A stretch of DNA of 64,000 nucleotides from Sphingomonas kyeonggiensis (GCF_014196745.1 NZ_JACIEH010000002.1:1397589-1461588); one strand, 5' to 3'; positions 45,645-54,651 are shown, counted from the first letter of the stretch. A program made the numbers and translations. Notes: generated from the letters alone by a model not told the origin.

Positions 45645-46616
45645 TCAGCCGAGCCCCTGGGCCTTTGCCCAGGTGACGAACATATCCTTCCAATGCCGTG
45701 CCGGCTCTCCAGCCGGGCCCGGCAGGCCGAGGCCATGTTGGCCAGAAGTGAACAGGTGCGTCTCCACCTGGACGCCCGCCGCCTTCAGAGCGGCACGCAT
45801 CTCGATGCTATTCTCGACCGACACCACCGTATCGTCCTCGGCATGGGCCGTGAACACCGGCGGCGTGCCAGCGGAGACGTTATGAGCGGGGCTGTGCGCG
45901 CGCTGCATCTCGGGTATGGGGTTCTGCCCCAACAACATGTCGCGCGACCCGCCATGGGCGAGCGGGGCGTGCATGGACTGGACGGCGTAGATGGGGGCAG
46001 CGATCGCCGGCCGCGCGCTCAGCCGGTCGGCGGCGTCGATCGGATCATAGACCTTCACGTCATATCGGGTGGCGAGGTCGCCGCAGACGTGACCGCCCGC
46101 GGAAAAGCCCATCGCTCCGACCTTTTCGGGATCGAAGCCATACACCGCCGCACGCGAACGGATCAGTCGCATGGCGCGTTGCGCGTCGGCCAGCGGCACA
46201 TCCGCGCGGTTCGACCAGCCCTCGCCCGGCAGGCGATAATAGAGGACGAAGACCGTCCAGCCGCGTTCGGCGAGCCAGGGCCCGATCTGATAGCCTTCGA
46301 CGTCGATCATGATCACCGAGTAGCCGCCGCCGGGCGTCACCAGCAGAGCTGCGCCATTCGGCCTGGAAGGTCGGAATACCTTCATGCGGGGACGGGCGAT
46401 GCCCTTGACCATCCGGCCATGGCGCTCCTCCGTCCCGGTCTCGATCACCTGCTCGACCGGCAGGGCGGCGGGCGCGCCAGGCGGCGTGCCGGGCCAGAGG
46501 TCGATCTCCTCGGCCGGATATGCGGGCCAGGTGCCGTCCTGCCGTGCTGCACGCGCTTCCGTACCAAGCAAGCTCGTAGCCAATCCTGCCAGCAGTGCTT
46601 CACGGCGGTTCAACAT
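45645..46616 (-). CDS. Exported alpha/beta hydrolase (esterase-like)
   Basis: A 323-aa protein with a twin-arginine-like start (MLNRREALLAGLATSLLGTE), oxyanion-hole motif TPGGGYS, nucleophile motif GFSAGGH, acid in HAEDDTVV and the catalytic His in SGQHGLGL. This fits the BD-FAE/dienelactone-hydrolase-like esterases; the family often deacetylates sugars, but the substrate here is not shown. It faces away from the structured RNA candidate at 46846. Confidence 0.9.
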   Translation of the reverse strand: MLNRREALLAGLATSLLGTEARAARQDGTWPAYPAEEIDLWPGTPPGAPAALPVEQVIETGTEERHGRMVKGIARPRMKVFRPSRPNGAALLVTPGGGYSVIMIDVEGYQIGPWLAERGWTVFVLYYRLPGEGWSNRADVPLADAQRAMRLIRSRAAVYGFDPEKVGAMGFSAGGHVCGDLATRYDVKVYDPIDAADRLSARPAIAAPIYAVQSMHAPLAHGGSRDMLLGQNPIPEMQRAHSPAHNVSAGTPPVFTAHAEDDTVVSVENSIEMRAALKAAGVQVETHLFTSGQHGLGLPGPAGEPARHWKDMFVTWAKAQGLG

Positions 46617-46845
46617 GGCGATCCCTCTCCTTCGTCCGCAACGATGATCAGCGGAATGATGGTGATGTCAAAGCTTGATCGAAATTGAGCTGGCCTTTGC
46701 GTCCGTGGAATCGTCGGCGTCCATGGGCCACGTTCACGAGAGGGTCGTTCCGGAATAATCCCGTAAAGCCATATTGTTGACCCTTGATTGCCGTGGGCGT
46801 TGCCTCGGGAGGGACTGGTCGCACGCAAGTCGATCACCCTTAGGT

Positions 46846-46968
46846 GGAGGTTCAGTCTCCTTGTGCTTTTTGCACTTGCGAACGCTATCGCTGCATTGCA
46901 CAAGAAACTGCCTTTCAGGCATCCTCTCCTAATACTTTCAGGCCGGCGCCGCGCCGGCCTTTCTTTTT
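46846..46968 (+). ncRNA. Candidate small RNA with intrinsic terminator
   Basis: No protein gene explains this gap, but the plus strand folds well. It has GGAG/CTCC (46846-46860), a long imperfect hairpin from CTTGTGC (46860) to GCACAAG (46904) with inner stems TGCA/TGCA and GCGA/TCGC, the small stem GCCT/AGGC (46910-46920), and a classical terminator (46941) followed by TTTCTTTTT. The 5' end is unknown; a TTGACC word at 46777 may be part of the promoter. I recall a similar GAAACTGCCTTTCAGGC end in sphingomonad intergenic DNA but cannot name the family. Confidence 0.6.
46941..46968 (+). terminator. Rho-independent terminator
   Basis: Perfect 8-bp stem GGCCGGCG/CGCCGGCC with a 3-base loop followed directly by TTTCTTTTT. 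It is the only textbook intrinsic terminator I see in the window, and it ends no coding gene. Confidence 0.85.
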
Positions 46969-47116
46969 GGGCGCGCCGGCCATGATCGGAGGCCTGCCTC
47001 GGCGGTCGACTTGTCTCGCCGATCGAGAAGAATTGGAGCGGTGCCGCTGGTGGCATGTTCCGGTTGCTGCTGTCGGGTCGGACGAAAGACGTCCGCGCAC
47101 CGGATTGACGGCGCCG

Positions 47117-47977
47117 TCATGCGGTCGCGTTCGCGAGATGGTCGGATACCGTCGAGATGAATGCGCGGAGACGTTCAAGACGCCGTAGGTCCCGGTGGTA
47201 CCCCATCCAAATGTCTCGCGCCGGCGGCGGCTTCGGCGGCTCCAGTCTGCGAATACCCGGGATCTGGTCGCCGACCAAGCGGGGCAGGACCGCGATGCCG
47301 ACGCCCTGCCTGCACATGCGTGCCTGGACGTTGCGGTTGTTCGATCGCAGGACCGCTCTCGCGTTGGGAAAACTCTCGGTGAGCCACGCGATATCGGGGA
47401 AATGGCCCGTGGAGGTGTCATGGGTGATCAGCCGGAAACCGGCCCCGTCGCCATATTTGGGATCAGCGGCCTCCTCGGCGATATAGACACCGTATTCGAG
47501 CCGGAAGAGCCGCCGCTGAACGACATCGGCGGTGTCGAATGGAACGATGCGGAATGCGATGTCGGCCTCGCGCTGCGCAAGGTTGAACAGGCGTGTGCCG
47601 GTCAGGATCTCGACATCGACATTGGGGTAGGCTTTCGAAAAATCCGCCAGGACAGGAGGGAGGACATAGGCCCCAAACCAGTCCGCTGACGAAATGCGCA
47701 GACTGCCTTTGAGGTTCTGCTCCTGCCCCGCAAGCCGGCGCTCCATGGCCAGCGCGCCTTCTTCCATTTGCTCGGCCAGCGCGATGATCCCATGGCCCTC
47801 TTCGGTCAGAACCAGACCGTCCGCTGTACGCTGGAAGAGCGTGTGACCGATCGCTTGCTCGAGTGCACGAAGGCGCCTGCCGACGGTCGGATGGCTTGTC
47901 TGAAGCGAACGGGCCGCGCCGCCAAGCGTGCCGGATCGCGCAACCGCGAGAAAGATCCTGACGTCACTCCATTCCAT
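47117..47977 (-). CDS. LysR-family transcriptional regulator
   Basis: A 286-aa regulator. The winged HTH is MEWSDVRIFLAVARSGTLGG through SHPTVGRRLRALEQAIGHTL; the effector domain begins GSLRISSADWFGAYVLPPVL and includes QGVGIAVLPRLVGDQ. ATG 47977 gives the canonical start; ATG 47992 is in frame. It is divergent from the SDR/hydrolase/VOC operon (110 bases apart), which it probably regulates. Residues such as WMGYHRDLRRLERLRAF fit the usual C-terminus of the AaeR/HTH_1 subgroup. Confidence 0.92.
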   Translation of the reverse strand: MEWSDVRIFLAVARSGTLGGAARSLQTSHPTVGRRLRALEQAIGHTLFQRTADGLVLTEEGHGIIALAEQMEEGALAMERRLAGQEQNLKGSLRISSADWFGAYVLPPVLADFSKAYPNVDVEILTGTRLFNLAQREADIAFRIVPFDTADVVQRRLFRLEYGVYIAEEAADPKYGDGAGFRLITHDTSTGHFPDIAWLTESFPNARAVLRSNNRNVQARMCRQGVGIAVLPRLVGDQIPGIRRLEPPKPPPARDIWMGYHRDLRRLERLRAFISTVSDHLANATA

Positions 47978-48089
47978 CGCGGCCACCCACACAAAAATGA
48001 ACGCCGAGAATACAGATATGTCAGTTCAAGAACAAATCTAAACACCTAGATTCCTGCCCTCGTCTGAACGCGGTTTGGAGGAATAGGTT

Positions 48090-48938
48090 GTGAAAACATG
48101 GCTCATTACGGGTTGCTCGAGCGGCTTCGGCCAGCGGCTGGCGCGCGCTGCGGCACAGCGCGGCGATCGCGTGGTTGCGACGGCCCGCGACGTCTCGACG
48201 ATCGAGCAGATCGCCGAGCCTTTCGGTGGCCGGATGATCACCTTGCCGCTCGACGTGACCGATGCGGCGACGGCCAGGGCGGCAGTCGCAAAGGCGGTCG
48301 AGGCCTTTGGCGGGGTCGACGTGCTCGTGAACAATGCCGGCTACGGACTGTTCGGCGCGATCGAGGAAGGCACGCCCGAGGAATATCGGCCGATGTTCGA
48401 GGTGAACGTCTTCGGTCTGATCGAGACAACCAGAGCGGCCCTGCCTTCCCTGCGACGCTCGGGCGGAACGATCGTCAACATGTCGTCGGGCGCGGGAATC
48501 GCGGGCGGCGGCGGCGGCGGATATTACAACGCGGCCAAGTTTGCCGTGGAAGGGATTTCCGAGGCGCTCGCCGGCGAGCTGGCGCCGTTCGGCATTCGCG
48601 TGCTGATCGTCGAACCTGGCCCGTTTCGCACCGATTTCCTTGGCCGTTCGATCACGATGGCTGGCAACGAGATGCCGGAATACGCCGCGAGCTCGCGCAA
48701 GCACTACCGCGAAACCAACGACGGCAATCAGGCGGGCGATCCCGACAAGGCCATCGCGGTGATCCTGCAGGCGGTCGATGCCGATGATGCTCCCCTGCAT
48801 CTGCCGCTCGGCCCGATCGCGCATGCGATCGCCGAGCGAAAGCTGGCAGCCTTCCGCAGCGATATCGACGCCTGGCGCGACGTCACGATCGCCACCGATT
48901 TCGACCAGCCCCGAGGGCTGGACCCGAGCTCTGTCTGA
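48090..48938 (+). CDS. Short-chain dehydrogenase/reductase
   Basis: A 282-aa SDR with cofactor motif TGCSSGFGQRLARAA (Gly-x-x-x-Gly-x-Gly), NNAG in VLVNNAGYGLFGAI, catalytic Ser region NMSSGAGIAG and Tyr-x-x-x-Lys in YYNAAKFAVEG. GTG 48090 has GGAGGA eight bases upstream. The family acts on many alcohols and ketones, so the substrate is not predictable. It is the first gene of a likely operon with the alpha/beta hydrolase and VOC genes. Confidence 0.93.
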   Translation: MKTWLITGCSSGFGQRLARAAAQRGDRVVATARDVSTIEQIAEPFGGRMITLPLDVTDAATARAAVAKAVEAFGGVDVLVNNAGYGLFGAIEEGTPEEYRPMFEVNVFGLIETTRAALPSLRRSGGTIVNMSSGAGIAGGGGGGYYNAAKFAVEGISEALAGELAPFGIRVLIVEPGPFRTDFLGRSITMAGNEMPEYAASSRKHYRETNDGNQAGDPDKAIAVILQAVDADDAPLHLPLGPIAHAIAERKLAAFRSDIDAWRDVTIATDFDQPRGLDPSSV

Positions 48939-48961
48939 ACGTCCACATCTGATTGGAAGCG

Positions 48962-49813
48962 ATGATGATCGCAGCTTTGAACGGGTTTACCCAGCAGTTG
49001 GTGCCGGTGAATGGCATCAAGATCAACGCCGTCACGGGAGGTTTCGGCCCGGCGGTCCTGCTACTTCACGGCTGGCCGGAAACCTGGTGGGAATGGCACA
49101 AGGTGATGCCGCTCCTTGCCGAGCATTTCAGCGTGGTGGCGATCGATCTGCGGGGCGCAGGCTTTTCCGACTGTCCGCTGGACGGCTATGACAAGGCGAC
49201 CATGGCGCGCGACGCCCACGAAGTCATGACTGCCCTCGGGCATGAACATTACGCCGTGTGCGGACATGATATCGGCGGGATGGTCGCCTTGCCGCAGGCG
49301 GCCATCTATCGGGAAGCGGTCACTCACTTGGCCGTCCTCGACGTTCCGCTTCCCGGCTGGACCAAATGGGAGGCTACGACCGCGAGGCTCTGGCACTTCA
49401 GCTTCCACATGAACCGGGATCTGCCCGAGCGCCTGATCCATGGCCGTGAATATGACTATATTTCGACCTTCATGGCTGAGCGGTTCTACGATCACAGCAC
49501 CTTCAATCCGGCAGACGTAGAGATCTACGCCAGGGCGATGGCGCTCCCTGGCCGCACCCGCGGCGGCATGGAATGGTACCGCACCCTGGACGCCGACCGC
49601 GCGGTCGCGCTCGAATACAAGAAGCAACCGCTCGAGATACCGGTGCTGGGCCTCGGTGGGGATCGGCGCTTCGGTGCGCAGATGGTGCCGATGCTCAAGG
49701 AGTTCGCCACCAATGTGACGGGCGGCTCGATCGCACGGTGCAGCCACTATGTCGCGGACGAACGGCCGGCAGAAGTCGCAGCCGCCCTGATCGAGTTCCT
49801 CAAGGCCGATTGA
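48962..49813 (+). CDS. Alpha/beta hydrolase (epoxide hydrolase-like)
   Basis: A 283-aa protein with oxyanion motif LLHGWPETWWEWH, nucleophile region VCGHDIGGMVA (Asp nucleophile) and the catalytic His in RCSHYVADERP, as in epoxide hydrolases and haloalkane dehalogenases. The second of three co-directed genes. ATG 48962 is chosen over an upstream TTG. The substrate is unknown; the neighbouring SDR and VOC genes suggest a small catabolic or detoxification module. Confidence 0.9.
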   Translation: MMIAALNGFTQQLVPVNGIKINAVTGGFGPAVLLLHGWPETWWEWHKVMPLLAEHFSVVAIDLRGAGFSDCPLDGYDKATMARDAHEVMTALGHEHYAVCGHDIGGMVALPQAAIYREAVTHLAVLDVPLPGWTKWEATTARLWHFSFHMNRDLPERLIHGREYDYISTFMAERFYDHSTFNPADVEIYARAMALPGRTRGGMEWYRTLDADRAVALEYKKQPLEIPVLGLGGDRRFGAQMVPMLKEFATNVTGGSIARCSHYVADERPAEVAAALIEFLKAD

Positions 49814-49916
49814 AATTCGGCGCCCGGGCAATCGAGGCCCGGTCGGATCGCGAGGCCGCGGGCGAATCGCACCGGCGGCGATCGCAATGGATCGAGCAAC
49901 AGCAAAGGAGACTGTC

Positions 49917-50447
49917 ATGACCGCACCTGTCATTCGCGGCGTCAATCATATCGGCATCACGGTGCCCGATATCGAAGCAGCAAAATCGTTCCTGGTGGAG
50001 GCTTTTGGCGGCCAAGTGATCTACCAGTCTTTCGGCCCCCAGGATCCGCCGCGGCAGGGCCCGGAATTCGAGCGGGCGGTCGGCGCTTTCCCTGGAACGG
50101 TCGTCCGTGGTCAGGCTATGGTGAAGATCGGGACCGGGCCGGACATCGAGCTGTTCGAGATGCATGGGCCGGAACAAGCCCAGCCGATCCGGGCGAGTGA
50201 TTTCGGCATCACGCACTTCGCGCTCTACACCGACGACATCGACGCATCCGTCGAGCGCTTCGAGAAGGCGGGAGGTACAGCTCTCACCGCGCCGCGCGCT
50301 ATTCCCTACGCAACGGAGAAAGGTCCTGGAAACAAGGTCTGCTACTGTCGCATGCCTTGGGGCACGACGATGGAATTCATCACTACGCCCGATCGCATGG
50401 CCTATCATGACCAGACGGATTTGCGCCGGTGGCAGGACGAGGACTGA
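49917..50447 (+). CDS. VOC (glyoxalase/dioxygenase fold) protein
   Basis: A 176-aa protein starting MTAPVIRGVNHIGITVPDIE with GGAG six bases upstream. It has the beta-alpha-beta-beta-beta repeats of the VOC superfamily: NHIGITVPDIE (metal His) and FGITHFALYTDDIDASVERF, with a final YCRMPWGTTMEFITTP. Metal ligands are consistent but the reaction (lyase, isomerase or dioxygenase) cannot be told. It closes the SDR/hydrolase/VOC operon. Confidence 0.9.
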   Translation: MTAPVIRGVNHIGITVPDIEAAKSFLVEAFGGQVIYQSFGPQDPPRQGPEFERAVGAFPGTVVRGQAMVKIGTGPDIELFEMHGPEQAQPIRASDFGITHFALYTDDIDASVERFEKAGGTALTAPRAIPYATEKGPGNKVCYCRMPWGTTMEFITTPDRMAYHDQTDLRRWQDED

Positions 50448-50508
50448 GCGGGGCCAAAGCCGCCCGAGCGCTTCCGCCCCAATTGCGGACATTGAGCTTT
50501 GGCTACAT

Positions 50509-51051
50509 ATGCCAGCAATGCCACCGCCCGCGACCGTCATCGCTGATCCGCCCACGAGTCTCAAACCCTACGAGGTGGACCTACTCGGCAGAGTTCAGGA
50601 GTTCGGCTGGCAGACAACCTCGGTCGGGGCGGATGATGACAATGGCGATCCCGCGTTCAGCTACACGACAGGCTTCTGGCTAACGATCGATCAGCCGGAG
50701 GTAATTGTCTTCGACTTCCCACCGCAGCTATCTCACGATGTGTTTGGGCAAATAATGAGGCGGGCACGGGCCGGGGATCGCTTTCCCCTTGGACAGGCGA
50801 TCGAGGGAATTCTCTCTAACGAGCCGGTGTATCTCTTTACCGTCGGTCAAGTCGCTGGTGCTCAATACCTGCGGTCGAGTGACTGGTTCTACCGGCGTGG
50901 TCAGTTCCCGGCAGTCCAACTCGTCTGGGCCGACGGGAGCGGGCGGTTCCCTTGGGAGGCGCACTTCGACGCATCGCTCGTGAAGCTCCAACCCGATTTG
51001 TCTCCCAAGGGTTGGCTCAACGAACTGGGCGCAGCCTCCAAGAGCGGCTAA
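50509..51051 (+). CDS. DUF4262 domain protein
   Basis: A 180-aa protein starting MPAMPPPATVIADPPTSLKP with FSYTTGFWLTIDQPEVIVFD, YLRSSDWFYRRGQFPAVQLV and WADGSGRFPWEAHFD, a match to DUF4262 as I remember it. It has no predicted signal peptide or membrane span, and no known function. It lies 61 bases after the VOC stop on the same strand and may or may not be part of that operon. Confidence 0.75.
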   Translation: MPAMPPPATVIADPPTSLKPYEVDLLGRVQEFGWQTTSVGADDDNGDPAFSYTTGFWLTIDQPEVIVFDFPPQLSHDVFGQIMRRARAGDRFPLGQAIEGILSNEPVYLFTVGQVAGAQYLRSSDWFYRRGQFPAVQLVWADGSGRFPWEAHFDASLVKLQPDLSPKGWLNELGAASKSG

Positions 51052-51507
51052 CCAGATGACCATCCGAAAGCTGCCGTCCCGTAATCCGCCCATTATCGGC
51101 CGTTTCGCCTTCGCGCCGAAAGCGGGCCTTTACGGTTCATGACCTAGCCAATGCCTGGCCGACCACACTGGGTGATGTTGATGCGCTGCGGTTTGCCCGA
51201 TCGGCACGCCTGAAGCTTCTTTCGTTTCTCCGACATCTGTCCAGCCTGGACACCGCGCGGCCTGTCTCGATTGGGCTGTCTGGCGAAGCGGATCGGGCCC
51301 GGTACCCGGGCCCTCGGCCTCATGCCCGCAACGGCTTCGCCGACTTTCTTCCCCGCCGCTCCGCGGCTCCTCGCCCAGCAAGAAACCCGGACTTTCGCCG
51401 TCCTGCGCGTTGCTCCGGCCCTTCGGGTGCGGACCGGCCGCCACCTCGCCTGATCGACGCCATCGAGGCCGCATCGGGCGGTCTCGAGGCAAGGACAGGA
51501 GACTATC
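51052..51507. other. GC-rich gap with a repeat and an element leader
   Basis: About 455 bases. The left end has a partial repeat (51068), and the rest is extremely GC-rich, similar in style to 42200-42720, with the shared word TCCGGCCCTTCGGGTGC at 51414. No gene is seen. Confidence 0.45.
51068..51131 (-). repeat. Dispersed repeat, partial copy
   Basis: GTAATCCGCCCATTATCGGC then CGTTTCGCC and AAAGCGGGCC. It lies 17 bases after the DUF4262 stop. Confidence 0.55.
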
Positions 51508-51618
51508 ATGGCTCAGATCGGCACCTTCACCCGCGACGAGAACGGCAATTTCGCGGGTACCATCAAGACCCTCTCGCTCAGCGTGAAGGCCAGCATTCGT
51601 CCCTCGGCCACCCGATAA
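51508..51618 (+). pseudogene. DUF736 N-terminal fragment
   Basis: MAQIGTFTRDENGNFAGTIK followed by TLSLSVKASIRP matches the first 32 residues of DUF736, a roughly 100-aa family frequent in alphaproteobacterial integrative elements. After that the sequence switches to a minus-strand carbon-nitrogen hydrolase and the frame stops four codons later. AGGAG lies before ATG 51508. The gene is truncated by recombination at about 51590-51603. Confidence 0.8.
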
Positions 51619-51929
51619 GCGTTGTAGAGGCGTTCGTCTTCGCCGAGTTCGAGCCAGCCGACACCAATTGCTAGATTGAGATGTTGTGCGAGTGAGGCCA
51701 CACGCAGGACACTCGGGCCATCCACCGGCTCCGCGATTGCATGCAGTCCTGCTTCGTCGAGGAAAGGCACATGCCAATAGCCGGAAATGCACATCTCCGG
51801 CATGCAGACGAGTTGGGCACCCGAGGTCGCCGCCTGTCGGGCAAAATGTTCGATGCGAGAAAGATTATGGTCCTTGTTTCCCGCCTGGTGCTGGAACTGG
51901 ACAGTCGCAACGCAAAGATTTCTGGTCAT
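51597..51929 (-). pseudogene. Carbon-nitrogen hydrolase (nitrilase family), 3'-truncated
   Basis: The N-terminus is intact: AGGAGA before ATG 51929, MTRNLCVATVQFQHQAGNKD, then the conserved Glu region LVCMPEMCISGYW and IGVGWLELGEDERLYNAYRV. After about residue 110 the sequence enters the DUF736 fragment, and the expected Lys and Cys parts of the catalytic triad are missing. The frame runs on to 51513 with unrelated residues. It is divergent from the LysR gene at 52012, probably its former regulator. Confidence 0.8.
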
Positions 51930-52011
51930 GGGGTTCTCCTGAGACGCCAATGCCAGCTTGGCACTGCAAAACTCCAATGAAACATATGGTCGCTTGTGAT
52001 AGCTGATTGGA

Positions 52012-52908
52012 ATGGATGTCGAGCGACTACGTGCATTTCTGGCGGTTGCGGATCAGGGTCATTTTGGCCATGCCGCCGAGCGACTGCACATTACCCAGCC
52101 TGGGCTGACGAAACGGATCCGAGCGCTCGAGGAGCAAATCGGCGGTCAACTTTTCGATCGTGACAGGCAGCCCGTGCGCCTGACTCCGCTCGGGACCCTT
52201 CTACTTCCTCAGGTTCGGCGACTTGTTCGGGATGCGGATGCCTTGCTGCGCGATGCGCGTGGTGCCGTCGATGGTCAGATCGGCCATTTGAATATTGGTT
52301 TCGGGCTGTCGACGATCGCGGTCGCGCCCTGGCTTGTCGCTCGCTTCCGTGCCGCGTATTCCGGCGTGTCCGTATCAATGGATGACTACTCTTCGCATGA
52401 GCAGGTCAACCGACTTAGACGGGACGAACTCGATCTCGGTTTCATTCGTTTGCCCGCGCCACCGGACCTGACGTCGTGTCCGCTGGCATCCGACCGTCTT
52501 GCGATCGCAGTTCCGCAGAATCTGGACATCCCTTCGGGAGCGAGATTGTTAGGGTGGCTCGCAGCACAGGACTTCATTGCGCTGCGGGAGGCACGCGGAC
52601 CTGGGCTCGCCGCCCAAGTTCGAGCCTGGTGTCGCTCCGCCGCTTTTGATCCGAAGGTGGTGCAGGAAGCCGATGACATACAGACCGTCCTCGCTCTGGT
52701 TTCAGCAGGGCTGGGCTGCGCCATCGTGCCAGTCAGTTCCGAAGCATTGCTTCCCGGTCGATTGAGGCTTCTGGCTGTGGAGGGGAAGGAAGCGGCATGG
52801 AGCATCGGCGCTGCCTGGAAGGCACAGCGCGAGGTTGGCGCACTGGCCCATCTGGTCCGGATTGTCAGAGCAGGGGTGCCGATGCTGGAAGGCTTCGGCG
52901 GATATTGA
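52012..52908 (+). CDS. LysR-family transcriptional regulator
   Basis: A 298-aa regulator. HTH: MDVERLRAFLAVADQGHFGH and LHITQPGLTKRIRALEEQIG; effector domain GQIGHLNIGFGLSTIAVAPW and AGLGCAIVPVSSEALLPGR. It faces away from the truncated nitrilase gene with an 82-base divergent promoter region, the classic LysR/target layout. Because that target is broken, the regulator may be orphaned or act elsewhere. Confidence 0.92.
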   Translation: MDVERLRAFLAVADQGHFGHAAERLHITQPGLTKRIRALEEQIGGQLFDRDRQPVRLTPLGTLLLPQVRRLVRDADALLRDARGAVDGQIGHLNIGFGLSTIAVAPWLVARFRAAYSGVSVSMDDYSSHEQVNRLRRDELDLGFIRLPAPPDLTSCPLASDRLAIAVPQNLDIPSGARLLGWLAAQDFIALREARGPGLAAQVRAWCRSAAFDPKVVQEADDIQTVLALVSAGLGCAIVPVSSEALLPGRLRLLAVEGKEAAWSIGAAWKAQREVGALAHLVRIVRAGVPMLEGFGGY

Positions 52909-53138
52909 CCACGCAATTATTAGATCTGTTACCGGGCACGCCGCTGAACAGCTCCCGCGTGATCCGCCGGTCAGCTACGCGCCCCAGTTGCGGTCGTTCG
53001 ACCACGCTCGCGCACACCCGAAAGCCGTCGTTCGTAATATCCGAAAAAATCGTCCTATGGGACAGATCTCGATCGAGGCCGTGAGCCTGTAGCCTGCGAA
53101 TTGAAGCACCGTACACCGGACTATTGCGGGCAACGAGT

Positions 53139-54635
53139 TCATCGACCGAGTGTGCCAGTTCCGTCGGACGCCTGCGGAGCGTCCCAACCACCCCCCAGCG
53201 CGCGGAACGACGCGATCGCCGCCCGCGCGGCAGCGGCTCTCGCCTGAATTTCGGCATCTCGGCTGGCGAGAAGTCGCTGGTCGGCGTCGAGCACGTCGAG
53301 CAGGCTGGAGACTCCCCCCTTGTAGGCCGCGAGCGAGGATGCGCGGGCCTTGGCGAGCGATGCGACACCCTGGTCGAGGATCTGGCCGCGGGCCTGCTGC
53401 TTGAGGAGCGCCGAAAAGGCATTCTCCACATCCTCCGACGCCCTTAGGACCGTCAGGCGATAGGCGGCCAGCGCCTCGGCGCTACGGCCGCGCGAGGCGG
53501 CGATCTCGGCGTCGATGCGGCCGAAGTCGAACAGACGCCAGCGCAATCCCAGAACGCCGCTCGCTTGGTTGGCATTGCCGCCAAACAGGCTGCCGACGCC
53601 CATGGTCGCCGTGCCGAGGAGCCCGCTGAGCGAGAATTTCGGATAATATTCGGAGATCGCCACACCAATGCGCGCGTTCGACGCGGCGAGTGTACGTTCG
53701 GCCGCGATGATGTCCGGGCGCCGGCGGAGCAAGGCGGCCGGACCGCCGGCGTCGGAGACTGCAGGGACGCTGGGAATCGGCGCGATGGCCGCAAGCTCGG
53801 GCCGAACCGAACCAGGCTGGAGGCCGAGCAGCACATCGAGCGCGTTCATCGTGGCGTCGAGATTCTGCTCGAGTTCCGGAACGCCGGCCCTCACTTGCGC
53901 CAGGGCCCCCTCGGCCTGCCGTAGTTGCAATTCGGCCGCCACCCCCTTGCGGTACTGGAGCCCGACCAGATCGACCAGCTGCTGCTGGACCTGCTGCTGG
54001 TTGCGCGCCACATCGAGTCGCGCCTGAAGGCTGCGGATCGCGACATAGGTGTCGGCCGTCTGCGCTGCGACGGCGAGCCGCGCGGCGACGGCACCAGCAG
54101 CGGATGCCTGCCAGTTGGCCCGCGCGGCGTCGCGCGCCGCGTCCTTGCCACCGAAGAGATCGATCTCCCATCTCGCGCCGAGGTTCAGCTCATAGCTCTG
54201 CGCCTCGCGTTCGAAGCCTGGCAAGGCGCTGGCGATGCGGCCCTGCGGGGTCTCGATCGACTGATAATTCTCGCTCGCCTGGCCGCTGACCTGTCCGGAC
54301 GGAAGGAGGTCGGCTTTGGCATGGCGCAGGGCGGCGCGCGCCTGCACGATGCGGGCGGTCGCCTGCTGCAGGTCGAGATTCTGCGCCAGCGCGCGTTCGA
54401 CCAGGCTCACGAGGAGTGGATCGTCGAACGATCGCCACCAGTTCACCAAGTCGACCTTCGCTGCCTGCCCCGTGGCGGCCTCGACGGCGGGGCCGCCCAG
54501 AAAGGCAGGCGGGGCCGTCGTCTGCGGCGAGACATAGGCCGGACCGATGGCACAGCCACCGAGTAGCGCAGCCGCTCCGGCCACCGTCAGGATCGAAGAT
54601 GAAATGCGCATGCTTCCATTCGCCAGCAGTCCCAT
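53139..54635 (-). CDS. RND outer-membrane efflux lipoprotein (OMF, NodT/TolC type)
   Basis: About 498 aa. The N-terminus is a lipoprotein signal (ILTVAGAAALLGGCAIGP, lipobox LLGGC). Two OEP repeats follow: DPLLVSLVERALAQNLDLQQ in the first and QARGQILDQGVASLAKARAS in the second. The protein forms the outer-membrane channel of a tripartite pump. ATG 54635 or 54611 are both possible starts. It is divergent from the TetR gene, with a palindromic operator (54652-54677) between them. Confidence 0.9.
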   Translation of the reverse strand: MGLLANGSMRISSSILTVAGAAALLGGCAIGPAYVSPQTTAPPAFLGGPAVEAATGQAAKVDLVNWWRSFDDPLLVSLVERALAQNLDLQQATARIVQARAALRHAKADLLPSGQVSGQASENYQSIETPQGRIASALPGFEREAQSYELNLGARWEIDLFGGKDAARDAARANWQASAAGAVAARLAVAAQTADTYVAIRSLQARLDVARNQQQVQQQLVDLVGLQYRKGVAAELQLRQAEGALAQVRAGVPELEQNLDATMNALDVLLGLQPGSVRPELAAIAPIPSVPAVSDAGGPAALLRRRPDIIAAERTLAASNARIGVAISEYYPKFSLSGLLGTATMGVGSLFGGNANQASGVLGLRWRLFDFGRIDAEIAASRGRSAEALAAYRLTVLRASEDVENAFSALLKQQARGQILDQGVASLAKARASSLAAYKGGVSSLLDVLDADQRLLASRDAEIQARAAAARAAIASFRALGGGWDAPQASDGTGTLGR

Positions 54636-54651
54636 AAACCATCTCATGGTA

